From Promethearchaeota archaeon (GTDB taxonomy: Archaea > Asgardarchaeota > Lokiarchaeia > Sigyniarchaeales > SOKP01): 6,395 bases of DNA. The notes beneath the pieces are model-generated. The model made no database searches and was not told the DNA's origin. It saw only the letters and a list, made by a program, of their open reading frames with translations. The stretch lies in the NCBI GenBank assembly GCA_004524385.1, contig SDNM01000095.1, positions 1-6,395 of the forward strand, read 5' to 3'. This document shows positions 1 through 5,794 of this stretch, piece after piece (position 1 is the first letter of the stretch; every line of letters begins with the position of its first letter). Both the position numbers and the translations under genes were made by a program.

Positions 1-44
1 AATTACTTCCAGATGAGGTTTAATTTAATTTTTTTTATTCAACG

Positions 45-581
45 TTATACTAAGACTATTTTTTGTTTAAAATCATGATTCCTTGTTAAAGTCCCTTTCA
101 CAGGGCAAAATTTCTCAACTTTTTCCAATACGTTTTCAATCCTTCGTAATTTTTCTTTTGATTCTATATACCAAACATAGTTTATATCATAAAAACCTGG
201 TAATGGAGCTTCTTTATTTGGCAGGACACATCTTTTATCAAAAGTTGCTTCTACTCTTACTTTAATTGAATCTACATTAACTTTTAAGAACGAAAAATAT
301 AATAGTGCTGTAATTTCAAGGCAGTTTGCTATGGTTGCTAACAACATTGGCATTGGCGCTGGAGCTGCGTTACTCCCGCCTAATGCTTCTGGTGCATCAT
401 TCTCTATTTCAAATTCACCGATTTTAGATTTAACATGTAAATTATCTACTTGTTCAGCTTCAGCAACCAGTCTTGATCTAAATAATTCATCTCCTTTTTC
501 AGTGAATCCTAACTCCTGCATTTTTTTAAATCTATTTATATAGGAAGTTCGAGATTCATCGGTTATTAATTGTTTACTCAT
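45..581 (-). CDS. OsmC/Ohr-family thiol peroxidase-like protein
   Basis: A 178-residue protein of the OsmC fold. Characterised members reduce organic hydroperoxides with a pair of cysteines in the cytoplasm. Both family cysteines are visible: Cys87 in the helix segment LLATIANCLEIT, and Cys159 in the KFCPVKGTL segment near the C-terminus. The family signature ALGGSNAAPAPMPMLLA (residues 67-82) lies just before the first cysteine, as expected. The first ~45 residues are a charged, probably helical extension that I cannot match to the core fold. The ATG start has no Shine-Dalgarno sequence, but an A/T element lies 27 bases upstream, which suits a leaderless transcript. The gene is divergent from proS. 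Family assignment is confident; the substrate (peroxide, or another small electrophile) is not shown by the sequence. Confidence 0.88.
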   Translation of the reverse strand: MSKQLITDESRTSYINRFKKMQELGFTEKGDELFRSRLVAEAEQVDNLHVKSKIGEFEIENDAPEALGGSNAAPAPMPMLLATIANCLEITALLYFSFLKVNVDSIKVRVEATFDKRCVLPNKEAPLPGFYDINYVWYIESKEKLRRIENVLEKVEKFCPVKGTLTRNHDFKQKIVLV

Positions 582-599
582 AAACGATTTAATTAAGAG

Positions 600-616
600 A
601 AAAATTAATAATTTTT
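600..616. promoter_or_regulatory. Palindromic A/T element, candidate shared TATA box for divergent OsmC and proS promoters
   Basis: The 17-base sequence AAAAATTAATAATTTTT is a perfect inverted repeat of 8-base arms around one central base (608). Its centre is 27 bases from the OsmC ATG on the minus strand and 33 bases from the proS ATG at 641 on the plus strand. Both distances fit an archaeal TATA box for leaderless or nearly leaderless messages. Neither start codon has a Shine-Dalgarno sequence. That it is a promoter is inferred from position and composition only. Confidence 0.5.
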
Positions 617-640
617 GAAATATTTTATTTGTTGATTGTT

Positions 641-2116
641 ATGGCAAAAAAGAAAAAAGAAGCGCCAATAACGGGAATTACAGTTTCGAAAGACGAGGAT
701 TTTTCTGCGTGGTATACTGAAATAATTGAGAAAGCCGAGCTGGCGGATATTAGATATAATGTAAAAGGATTTGTGTGTTATAGACCTTGGGCTACCATTA
801 GTATTCGAAAGATGTATAGAAAATACGAGGAGCTTCTGGAAAAAAATGGGCACTTACCACTCACAATGCCTTCTTTAATTCCCGAAAGTAATCTTATGTT
901 AGAAGCTGCCCATGTGGAAGGATTTGCACCAGAAGTGTTTTGGGTTACTGAAGCAGGAAGCTCAGGTCCTTTAAGCGAAAAATTAGCACTTCGCCCCACG
1001 AGTGAAACTGCTCTTTATCCAATGTATAGTATTTGGATTCGAAGTTATAAAGATTTGCCATTTAAAAGATATCAATCATGTCAGGTATGGCGTTATGAAG
1101 GGAAAATGACGCGTCCATTTTTTAGAGGGAGAGAATTTCATTGGATAGAAGCCCATGATGTTTTTGCCACAGAAGAGGATGCTATGGTGCAAGTGCATGA
1201 AGATATGAAAATGACCTATCAAATGCTTCAAGATGAATTCTGTATTCCAATCATCTTTTTTGAGCGTCCTCAATGGGACAAATTTGCGGGTGCGATTAAT
1301 ACTTACGCAGCCGATGCTCTCATGGGATCTGGAAAAGTATTACAACTCCCTTCTACTCACCTTCTTGGTCAGAACTTTTCTAAGCCATTCAATGTTAAAT
1401 TTGTTGATAAAGATGGAAATGAAAAGTATGGGTATCAAACTTGCTATGGTCCTGCCATAAGTAGAATCTATGGTGCGATGATTGCGTATTTAGGAGATGA
1501 TAAGGGATTAATTTTACCATTCGATTTAGCACCAATTCAAATTGTTATAGTTCCAATATTAATTAAAGGAAAAGAGAAGATTGTTTTAGAAAAATGTAAA
1601 GAAGTTTACGAGAGAATTAGAGATAAATACATAGTAAAACTGGATAATTCTGATGACTCTCCCGGTAGTAAATTCTATTACTGGGAAATGAAAGGAGTAC
1701 CATTCAGAATTGAAATTGGACCTAAGGATGTTGCAAATAATCAAGTAGTCATAGTAAAAAGACATGATGGCCAAAAATTCAATATAAAAAATAAGGAAAT
1801 TGAATCATTTATAGAAAACATGGCTGAAAATTATACAAAAGAAATTAAAGAAAAAAAGATGTTAGATTTCGAATCTCAAATAGAATTATGTTATGAAAAA
1901 GATTCAGCTATGGAAGCAATAGAAAATGGTAAGATTGTGTGTTGTGGTTTTTGCTCTATAGATAATAAAGGGATTAGATGTGCTGAAGTTGTTGAAAAAG
2001 AAATTGGAGCTTTTGTACGAGGAAAACGTGTGGATGAAGAGAAACATGAATTTGCAAGCTGTATAATTTGTGGAGAACCTGCCTCCTGTACAGTTTATCT
2101 TGCTAAGAGTTATTAA
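641..2116 (+). CDS. proS: Prolyl-tRNA synthetase, archaeal/eukaryotic type
   Basis: A class II aminoacyl-tRNA synthetase (491 residues from this start) that attaches proline to tRNA-Pro. The catalytic domain covers roughly residues 15-295: motif 1 region HLPLTMPSLIPES (71-83), the substrate loop LRPTSET (117-123), motif 2 from FKRYQSCQVWRYEG to FFRGREFHWIEAH (141-172), and a motif 3 region with GPAISR (270-275) leading into LPFDLAPIQ. The anticodon-binding domain follows at about 297-400. The C-terminal domain is rich in Cys (434, 435, 438, 447, 474, 477, 483) and the chain ends in Tyr491; both are marks of the archaeal/eukaryotic-type enzyme, where the domain can bind zinc. There is no bacterial-type editing insertion. 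A TTG at 629 could add four residues, but ATG 641 is preferred because MAKKKK is a natural start and the TATA-like element is at the right distance. Confidence 0.96.
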   Translation: MAKKKKEAPITGITVSKDEDFSAWYTEIIEKAELADIRYNVKGFVCYRPWATISIRKMYRKYEELLEKNGHLPLTMPSLIPESNLMLEAAHVEGFAPEVFWVTEAGSSGPLSEKLALRPTSETALYPMYSIWIRSYKDLPFKRYQSCQVWRYEGKMTRPFFRGREFHWIEAHDVFATEEDAMVQVHEDMKMTYQMLQDEFCIPIIFFERPQWDKFAGAINTYAADALMGSGKVLQLPSTHLLGQNFSKPFNVKFVDKDGNEKYGYQTCYGPAISRIYGAMIAYLGDDKGLILPFDLAPIQIVIVPILIKGKEKIVLEKCKEVYERIRDKYIVKLDNSDDSPGSKFYYWEMKGVPFRIEIGPKDVANNQVVIVKRHDGQKFNIKNKEIESFIENMAENYTKEIKEKKMLDFESQIELCYEKDSAMEAIENGKIVCCGFCSIDNKGIRCAEVVEKEIGAFVRGKRVDEEKHEFASCIICGEPASCTVYLAKSY

Positions 2117-2144
2117 AAAAAAATATTGAAAATTATAACTGAAG

Positions 2145-2150
2145 AGAGGT
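2145..2150 (+). promoter_or_regulatory. Ribosome-binding site of the calmodulin-like gene
   Basis: GAGGT, within GAAGAGAGGTTT, ends 7 bases before the ATG at 2158 and matches the archaeal anti-Shine-Dalgarno sequence. It fixes the start. The 41-base gap from the proS stop has no T-run on the coding strand, so read-through from proS is plausible. A TTATAA at 2133-2138 is too close to the ATG to drive a message that includes this site. Confidence 0.65.
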
Positions 2151-2157
2151 TTAAAAA

Positions 2158-2610
2158 ATGTTGTTTGAAATTGGAGATGAAGAATTACATAATATAAGAG
2201 AGCAATTTGCCTTGTTTGATGAAGATAAAAGTGGATCTATCACTATCAATGAATTAGGAAATATTTATGAAGCACTTGGACATCATTTTACAGAAAAAGA
2301 GCTCTTAGAAATATTGAATGATAATGATTTGAATCAAGATGGATATATTACGTTCCATGAGTTCTTGAGCTTATATAAGAAATACATACATTTTAAAGAC
2401 CAAGAAGAAAAACTAATAGAGGCCTTTAATATATGTGATTGCGATGGAGATAAATATGTTACTTTAGATGAACTGAAACGTATTATGAAAGAAGTAGGTG
2501 AAAGTTTAAATGAGATGCAGATTAGAGCCATGCTGAAAGAAGTAGATATGGATGGAGATGATAAAATAAATTTTCAGGAATTTATCAAATTAATGAAATC
2601 AATATCATAA
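2158..2610 (+). CDS. Calmodulin-like protein with four EF-hands
   Basis: A 150-residue soluble protein made almost wholly of four EF-hand calcium-binding motifs in two pairs, the architecture of calmodulin and troponin C. The 12-residue loops are D21-E32 (DEDKSGSITINE), D57-E68 (DLNQDGYITFHE), D94-E105 (DCDGDKYVTLDE) and D130-E141 (DMDGDDKINFQE). All have Asp at position 1 and Glu at position 12. The pairs are joined by a charged linker (about 74-85), as in calmodulin. A gap-free hand alignment to vertebrate calmodulin recalled from memory gives about one third identity. Loops 3 and 4 have Lys and Asp where position 6 is normally Gly, which may weaken calcium binding in the C-terminal lobe. 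The N-terminal lobe has few of the methionines that line calmodulin's target pockets, so partners may differ. The gene is intron-free, has a Shine-Dalgarno site and lies 41 bases after proS. Calcium sensing is inferred; targets are unknown. Confidence 0.93.
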   Translation: MLFEIGDEELHNIREQFALFDEDKSGSITINELGNIYEALGHHFTEKELLEILNDNDLNQDGYITFHEFLSLYKKYIHFKDQEEKLIEAFNICDCDGDKYVTLDELKRIMKEVGESLNEMQIRAMLKEVDMDGDDKINFQEFIKLMKSIS

Positions 2611-2644
2611 TAAATCCATATAATTCGAGAGAAAATGTGGTTAA

Positions 2645-2680
2645 GTTTTTACTGATTTTTATATCTTAATGATTTTTTTC
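2645..2680 (+). terminator. T-rich tract after the calmodulin-like gene
   Basis: Plus-strand T-runs at 2646-2650, 2656-2660 and 2673-2679 begin 35 bases after the calmodulin-like stop codon. Archaeal RNA polymerase commonly stops at such tracts without a hairpin. The tract runs into the 3' end of the convergent membrane-protein gene. The call rests on composition and position. Confidence 0.4.
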
Positions 2681-3405
2681 ATCCACTTTGGCATTATAAA
2701 CCCTATATAAAAAAGGCTTGCTGAAACCAGTAAGATCACTCTGAAAATTAATAAAAAAAGGAGAGATAAATTGAGTAGACCATCTGCGATCGCTCCAATT
2801 CCAAAAGAAATGAAAGCGCTTAATAAAAATCTACCTTTCCATTTAACTTCAATTGTATCTGATTTTAAAGAAATAATGGAAAAATGGATACCTGTAAGAA
2901 CAGCAGTTGCTATCATTAATCCCAGATAAATAAAAACAAAACCTCTATATTCAATATCAATAGGAGTTCTTTTAATTCCAACCATGCTCTCTATTGGAGC
3001 TCCTGGAACAGTGTAAAGGAATAAAATTAGATAAATGTAAAAGAAAATTGAAAAGATGGCATAAGAAATCAGAATAAAATTCTTTTTTTTGGGGAATATA
3101 ACTGTCATGTATATTGTTAGCCACGCAAGGATGGCAATGGGAATAAAAATCGTTCCGAGCAAAACATAAAACCGATAATCAAGATTACTTTTAGTAATTA
3201 ATAAAAAAATATAGCCAAATCCAGAAGAGTACCACGGACTGATTGTAAAAAAGACTGTTAAAAAGAAATAAAAAAGCATCTTTTGTTTTAATTTAATAGC
3301 TTTATATAAAACAATTATACCTAACAAAAACGCTACGCATATAGCAAAAGTTCCAAGGATACCAGAGAGGTGCCCTGTTTCGCTTAATTCAACCTCATTA
3401 ATCAT
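2659..3405 (-). CDS. Seven-transmembrane protein of unknown function, predicted N-out/C-in
   Basis: A 248-residue very hydrophobic protein. I see seven membrane segments at about 13-35, 43-70, 80-104, 109-131, 154-179, 192-211 and 214-237. Positive charges cluster in loop 1 (KAIKLKQK), loop 3 (FPKKKN), loop 5 (SLKSDTIEVKWKGR) and the C-tail (PKWMKKIIK). The N-terminus is acidic, and loop 4 (about 132-153) is the longest. By the positive-inside rule this gives an outside N-terminus and inside C-terminus. No soluble domain is attached. Helix 7 has no lysine, so it is not a retinal-binding rhodopsin. The arrangement resembles the 7TM sensor region of some histidine kinases, here standing alone; that comparison is from topology and general feel, not a strong motif. 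No Shine-Dalgarno sequence precedes the ATG. It is tail to tail with the calmodulin-like gene and divergent from the M24 gene. Confidence 0.8.
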   Translation of the reverse strand: MINEVELSETGHLSGILGTFAICVAFLLGIIVLYKAIKLKQKMLFYFFLTVFFTISPWYSSGFGYIFLLITKSNLDYRFYVLLGTIFIPIAILAWLTIYMTVIFPKKKNFILISYAIFSIFFYIYLILFLYTVPGAPIESMVGIKRTPIDIEYRGFVFIYLGLMIATAVLTGIHFSIISLKSDTIEVKWKGRFLLSAFISFGIGAIADGLLNLSLLFLLIFRVILLVSASLFYIGFIMPKWMKKIIKI

Positions 3406-3419
3406 ATAAATACAACAAA

Positions 3420-3437
3420 TTAAAATAATTATTTTAA
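3420..3437. promoter_or_regulatory. 18-base palindrome upstream of the seven-helix protein gene
   Basis: TTAAAATAATTATTTTAA is a perfect 9+9 palindrome lying 15-32 bases upstream of the membrane-protein ATG, where its TATA box and transcription start should be. It could be the TATA element, an operator for a dimeric regulator, or a chance product of very A/T-rich DNA. No other copy was noticed in the window. Confidence 0.3.
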
Positions 3438-3463
3438 GATTGTTAATATTTTATTTCTCTTCG

Positions 3464-3472
3464 TTATATATA
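3464..3472 (+). promoter_or_regulatory. Candidate TATA box for the M24 gene
   Basis: TTATATATA in the 136-base divergent gap is the clearest TATA-like string there. Transcription would start near 3490-3497 and leave a 5' leader of about 45-50 bases that includes the Shine-Dalgarno site. A second candidate, TATTTAATA, begins near 3478 and would give a shorter leader that still includes it. Confidence 0.4.
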
Positions 3473-3523
3473 AGAAATATTTAATAAATACTTGGTAATA
3501 TTATTAATCAATATTCTAGTAAT

Positions 3524-3530
3524 AGGAGGA
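3524..3530 (+). promoter_or_regulatory. Strong ribosome-binding site of the M24 gene
   Basis: AGGAGGA ends 11 bases before the ATG at 3542. It is the best Shine-Dalgarno match in the window and supports that start. Confidence 0.75.
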
Positions 3531-3541
3531 AATAAGAAATA

Positions 3542-4705
3542 ATGAGTAAACTTAAGTCTATCACTACACCACCAAGCCAAGAAGAATTATCTAACCGCTT
3601 AGAAAAGCTAAGGATTTTAATGGCCCAACAAAATTTAGATTATTATATCTCATTCGATCCAGTAAATATATATTATCTTACCAATTTTGCTAATTATGTA
3701 CATGAGCGGCCTTTTATTTTAGTAATACCAAATGCGGGCATTCCAAAAATGATGGTCCCCCTATTAGAAAAAGTTCATGTTGAGACACGAGCTCGATGCG
3801 AATTAGATTATATGAGCTATTATGAGTTTCCTGCTCCTGAGGGTAAGAATTGGTATGACTATTATAGCACTCTGATTGAGGATGACGCCCGTGTCGGAAT
3901 AGAATCAGCTATGCCTATTGGAATCGCTGAAAAAACGCCCGGAAAAAAAATCGTAACCGATATTATCGAAGAGGTGCGCCTTATAAAATCTGATTATGAG
4001 ATTGGGCGAACTATTCATGCCTGCCGCGTAGTAAATAAGGGTCATAAAGTCTTGTTAAAGGTGTGTAGGCCTGGAGTATTAGAATTTGCTATATACCAAG
4101 AAACCACAGGCGCAATGATAAAGAAAATAATAGCAGATCTTCCTAATGCCAATATGATAGTTACTAGAGTGGTAGGAGCTGTTTGGCCACCAAAAATCTC
4201 TCACGATCCTCATAAAGTTCCAACAATTTTTCAAGAGATGGAAGATGGAGGACCTCATGTTTCAATTGTGAGTGGTCAAATAGATGGGTACGGAGTAGAG
4301 GTTGAAAGAACTTTTTTTTTAGGATTTATTCCTGAGAAAGCAAAGTCTCCATTCGAAGTCATGCTTGAAGCCAGGGCTTTAGCATATGAACTCGCAAAGC
4401 CGGGGATTATAATGAGTGAGATTGATAAGGCAGTGCGGAAGCTTATAACTAATAGGGGATATGGTGATTATATCATCCACCGCACGGGGCATGGATTAGG
4501 AATCACAGGTCACGAAGCACCATATATTGCGGAAGGTTATGATAGGAAACTAGAACCGGGTATGGTAGTTAGTATTGAACCTGGGATCTACATACCTGGC
4601 ATAGGTGGTTTTAGGCACTCTGACAGTGTATTAATAACAGATGATGGAAATATGAAACTCACTCGGGCACCTGAAGAACTTGACGATGTTATAATATCCC
4701 TTTAA
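3542..4705 (+). CDS. M24-family (prolidase/creatinase fold) protein with non-canonical metal site
   Basis: A 387-residue protein with the two-domain layout of aminopeptidase P, prolidase and creatinase: an N-terminal creatinase-like domain (about 16-145, including ISFDPVNIYYLTNF) and a C-terminal pita-bread domain (about 150-387). The C-terminal hallmarks are HRTGHGLG (313-320), EPGIYIPGIGGFRHSD (346-361) and GYGVEVERTFFLG (249-261). Canonical members bind two metals through Asp, Asp, His, Glu, Glu. Here the first Asp aligns with Val243, the second is Glu253, His317 and Glu346 are kept, and the last Glu is Ser360 (RHSD in place of RIED). This recalls metal-independent members such as creatinase more than true prolidases. 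The name Xaa-Pro peptidase would therefore be unsafe; a C-N hydrolase, altered-metal enzyme or pseudoenzyme are all possible. The gene is monocistronic by context and converges on the metallophosphoesterase gene. Confidence 0.88.
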   Translation: MSKLKSITTPPSQEELSNRLEKLRILMAQQNLDYYISFDPVNIYYLTNFANYVHERPFILVIPNAGIPKMMVPLLEKVHVETRARCELDYMSYYEFPAPEGKNWYDYYSTLIEDDARVGIESAMPIGIAEKTPGKKIVTDIIEEVRLIKSDYEIGRTIHACRVVNKGHKVLLKVCRPGVLEFAIYQETTGAMIKKIIADLPNANMIVTRVVGAVWPPKISHDPHKVPTIFQEMEDGGPHVSIVSGQIDGYGVEVERTFFLGFIPEKAKSPFEVMLEARALAYELAKPGIIMSEIDKAVRKLITNRGYGDYIIHRTGHGLGITGHEAPYIAEGYDRKLEPGMVVSIEPGIYIPGIGGFRHSDSVLITDDGNMKLTRAPEELDDVIISL

Positions 4706-4711
4706 AGGGAT
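4696..4711. repeat. 16-base palindrome between convergent stop codons
   Basis: ATCCCTTTAAAGGGAT is a perfect palindrome containing the M24 stop codon (4703-4705) and reaching the first base of the metallophosphoesterase stop codon complement (4711-4713). It is the most GC-containing palindrome in the window. No T-run follows on either strand, so it is not a typical terminator. It could still fold in both transcripts and shape their 3' ends. Confidence 0.5.
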
Positions 4712-5214
4712 TAAACTCCAATTTCTTGGATTTTAGACTTAATCTTCTTATCAATAGTAATGATTCCGAATGAAGCTGAGTGACCATCTTCTAAATATCC
4801 TTTTCCTGGATTAATTAGTAATATATTACCCTTATTTTTAATATCTGGTTCATGAGTATGCCCATAAATGATGGCATCCACCTTATTATTCCTGAATTTT
4901 GTCATTGTTCTTTTTAATGTATATTTTTCAAGCCCTCCAATAGCTGGATGCGTAATTCCTATCCTTTTTCCTTTTATATCAAGGATTTGTTTAGATGGAA
5001 CCATATTTCTAATAGCTTGAGGATCGCTATTGCCATATACTCCTTTAAATTGCTGCCCTTTGAGTCTTATTAAACCATCTAAGACATTTTTAGAAGTATA
5101 ATCACCTACATGAATCACATAGTCTGCTCTTCGTATAGCTTTCAGCATTTCCTTCGGTAATTCTTCAAAAGTAAGAGCATGAGTATCTCCTATTATAACT
5201 ATTTCAACAGACAT
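4711..5214 (-). CDS. Metallophosphoesterase, YfcE/MJ0936 type
   Basis: A 167-residue single-domain calcineurin-like phosphodiesterase. The metal-binding motifs appear in order: GDTH (Asp10, His12), GD (Asp38 in HVGDYTS), GNSD (Asn62), His89 in ITHPAIGG, and GHTHEP (His119, His121). All residues expected for a two-metal site are present, so it is probably active. The length matches the small archaeal and bacterial YfcE/MJ0936 proteins, which hydrolyse phosphodiesters in vitro and have poorly known natural substrates. The first motif has Gly where Ser is common (GDTH for SDTH). It is cytoplasmic with no signal peptide. The ATG directly abuts the TAA of the upstream nitroreductase gene with no clear ribosome-binding site, so translation is probably coupled. 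Confidence 0.92.
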   Translation of the reverse strand: MSVEIVIIGDTHALTFEELPKEMLKAIRRADYVIHVGDYTSKNVLDGLIRLKGQQFKGVYGNSDPQAIRNMVPSKQILDIKGKRIGITHPAIGGLEKYTLKRTMTKFRNNKVDAIIYGHTHEPDIKNKGNILLINPGKGYLEDGHSASFGIITIDKKIKSKIQEIGV

Positions 5215-5721
5215 TTATTTAATTATTCTTTTAATTTTATCCATATCTTTTCTAGGAGTTGGTCTTGGGATTTCTCCTCTTATGTAGCCCATTGGTAAAA
5301 CAGTTAAAAGAAAATCATATCCAGCAACCCCTAAAATCGTTTTCGCTTTTTCCCGATCGATAGAACCAACCCAACAAGTGCCAATACCTAAAGCCCATGC
5401 CATTAGCATCATATGCATAGAGACCAGGGTAGTGTCTTGTATATACCACTGAGGATTTTCATCGATTTTACCTACTATAGCTATAATCACTGGAGCCTGA
5501 CTAATAAAACGCCCATATGGGGCAATACTTGCCAATCTACTTATTATTTCTTTATTTTTTATGACAATAAATTCCCATGGTTGTATATTAGAGGCTGAAG
5601 GAGAGGATCTCCCCGCTTCCAAAATCATTTCGATCTCTTCGTCAGGAATGGGCGTATCTTTATAGGTTCGAATGCTTCTTCTTTCCTTCAAAAAATCTAA
5701 CAAGTCTTTTGGATTTATCAT
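5215..5721 (-). CDS. Nitroreductase-family FMN-dependent oxidoreductase
   Basis: A 168-residue FMN enzyme of the nitroreductase superfamily, which transfers hydride from NAD(P)H to nitro compounds, quinones or other acceptors. Residues 14-20 (RRSIRTY) and 37-49 (GRSSPSASNIQPW) are the classic N-terminal FMN-phosphate and isoalloxazine-contacting motifs. GIGTCWVG (112-119) and GYIRGEIPRPTPRK (145-158) are the C-terminal signatures. It is near the short end for the family, and members are usually dimers. A TTG at 5736 would add five residues, but ATG 5721 is preferred because a TTTTATAAT-type TATA element is centred 30 bases upstream, which suits a leaderless message. It forms a tight unit with the downstream metallophosphoesterase (TAA directly followed by ATG). 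The substrate cannot be told from sequence. Confidence 0.92.
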   Translation of the reverse strand: MINPKDLLDFLKERRSIRTYKDTPIPDEEIEMILEAGRSSPSASNIQPWEFIVIKNKEIISRLASIAPYGRFISQAPVIIAIVGKIDENPQWYIQDTTLVSMHMMLMAWALGIGTCWVGSIDREKAKTILGVAGYDFLLTVLPMGYIRGEIPRPTPRKDMDKIKRIIK

Positions 5722-5746
5722 AATAGATGTGCTCAATATTTATTTG

Positions 5747-5755
5747 TTTTATAAT
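5747..5755 (-). promoter_or_regulatory. Candidate TATA box of the nitroreductase-metallophosphoesterase unit
   Basis: On the minus strand the sequence is ATTATAAAA, centred about 30 bases upstream of the nitroreductase ATG at 5721 and only 15 bases from the alternative TTG at 5736. This spacing favours a leaderless start at 5721. There is no strong T-run between the preceding 107-residue gene and this site, so some read-through is also possible. Confidence 0.45.
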
Positions 5756-5794
5756 AATTAATTTAACAATTATAATGTAAAATAAATTCTTAAC

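Noticed and set aside
3..23. Possible C-terminal tail (LLPDEV then stop) of a plus-strand gene entering from the left, followed by a T-run at about 31-38.
   Set aside because: Six codons are too few to support a coding call. The T-run is consistent with a terminator for such a gene, but the region is uniformly T-rich.
83..543. Plus-strand open frames of 60 and 70 codons across the OsmC gene.
   Set aside because: They are antisense to a confidently identified OsmC protein and show no family features or ribosome-binding sites.
605..853. Minus-strand 82-codon frame overlapping the start of proS and the promoter gap.
   Set aside because: Its sequence has low-complexity Phe/Asn/Lys content typical of antisense A/T-rich DNA, and it would run through the divergent promoter.
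778..1774. Several 62-75-codon frames on both strands within proS.
   Set aside because: They overlap the catalytic core of a well-supported synthetase and have no recognisable motif.
2117..2157. TTATAA at 2133-2138 as a separate promoter for the calmodulin-like gene.
   Set aside because: Transcription from it would start at about the ATG and exclude the ribosome-binding site, so read-through from proS or another promoter is likelier.
2334..2531. Minus-strand 65-codon frame inside the calmodulin-like gene.
   Set aside because: It is antisense to conserved EF-hand motifs and has no supporting signal.
2158..2610. Calmodulin-like gene as eukaryotic contamination of the assembly.
   Set aside because: It lies 41 bases after an archaeal/eukaryotic-type proS, has a Shine-Dalgarno site and no intron, and is followed by archaeal-style genes with similar base composition.
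2659..3405. Seven-helix protein as a microbial rhodopsin.
   Set aside because: Helix 7 lacks the retinal-binding lysine and no rhodopsin motif is visible.
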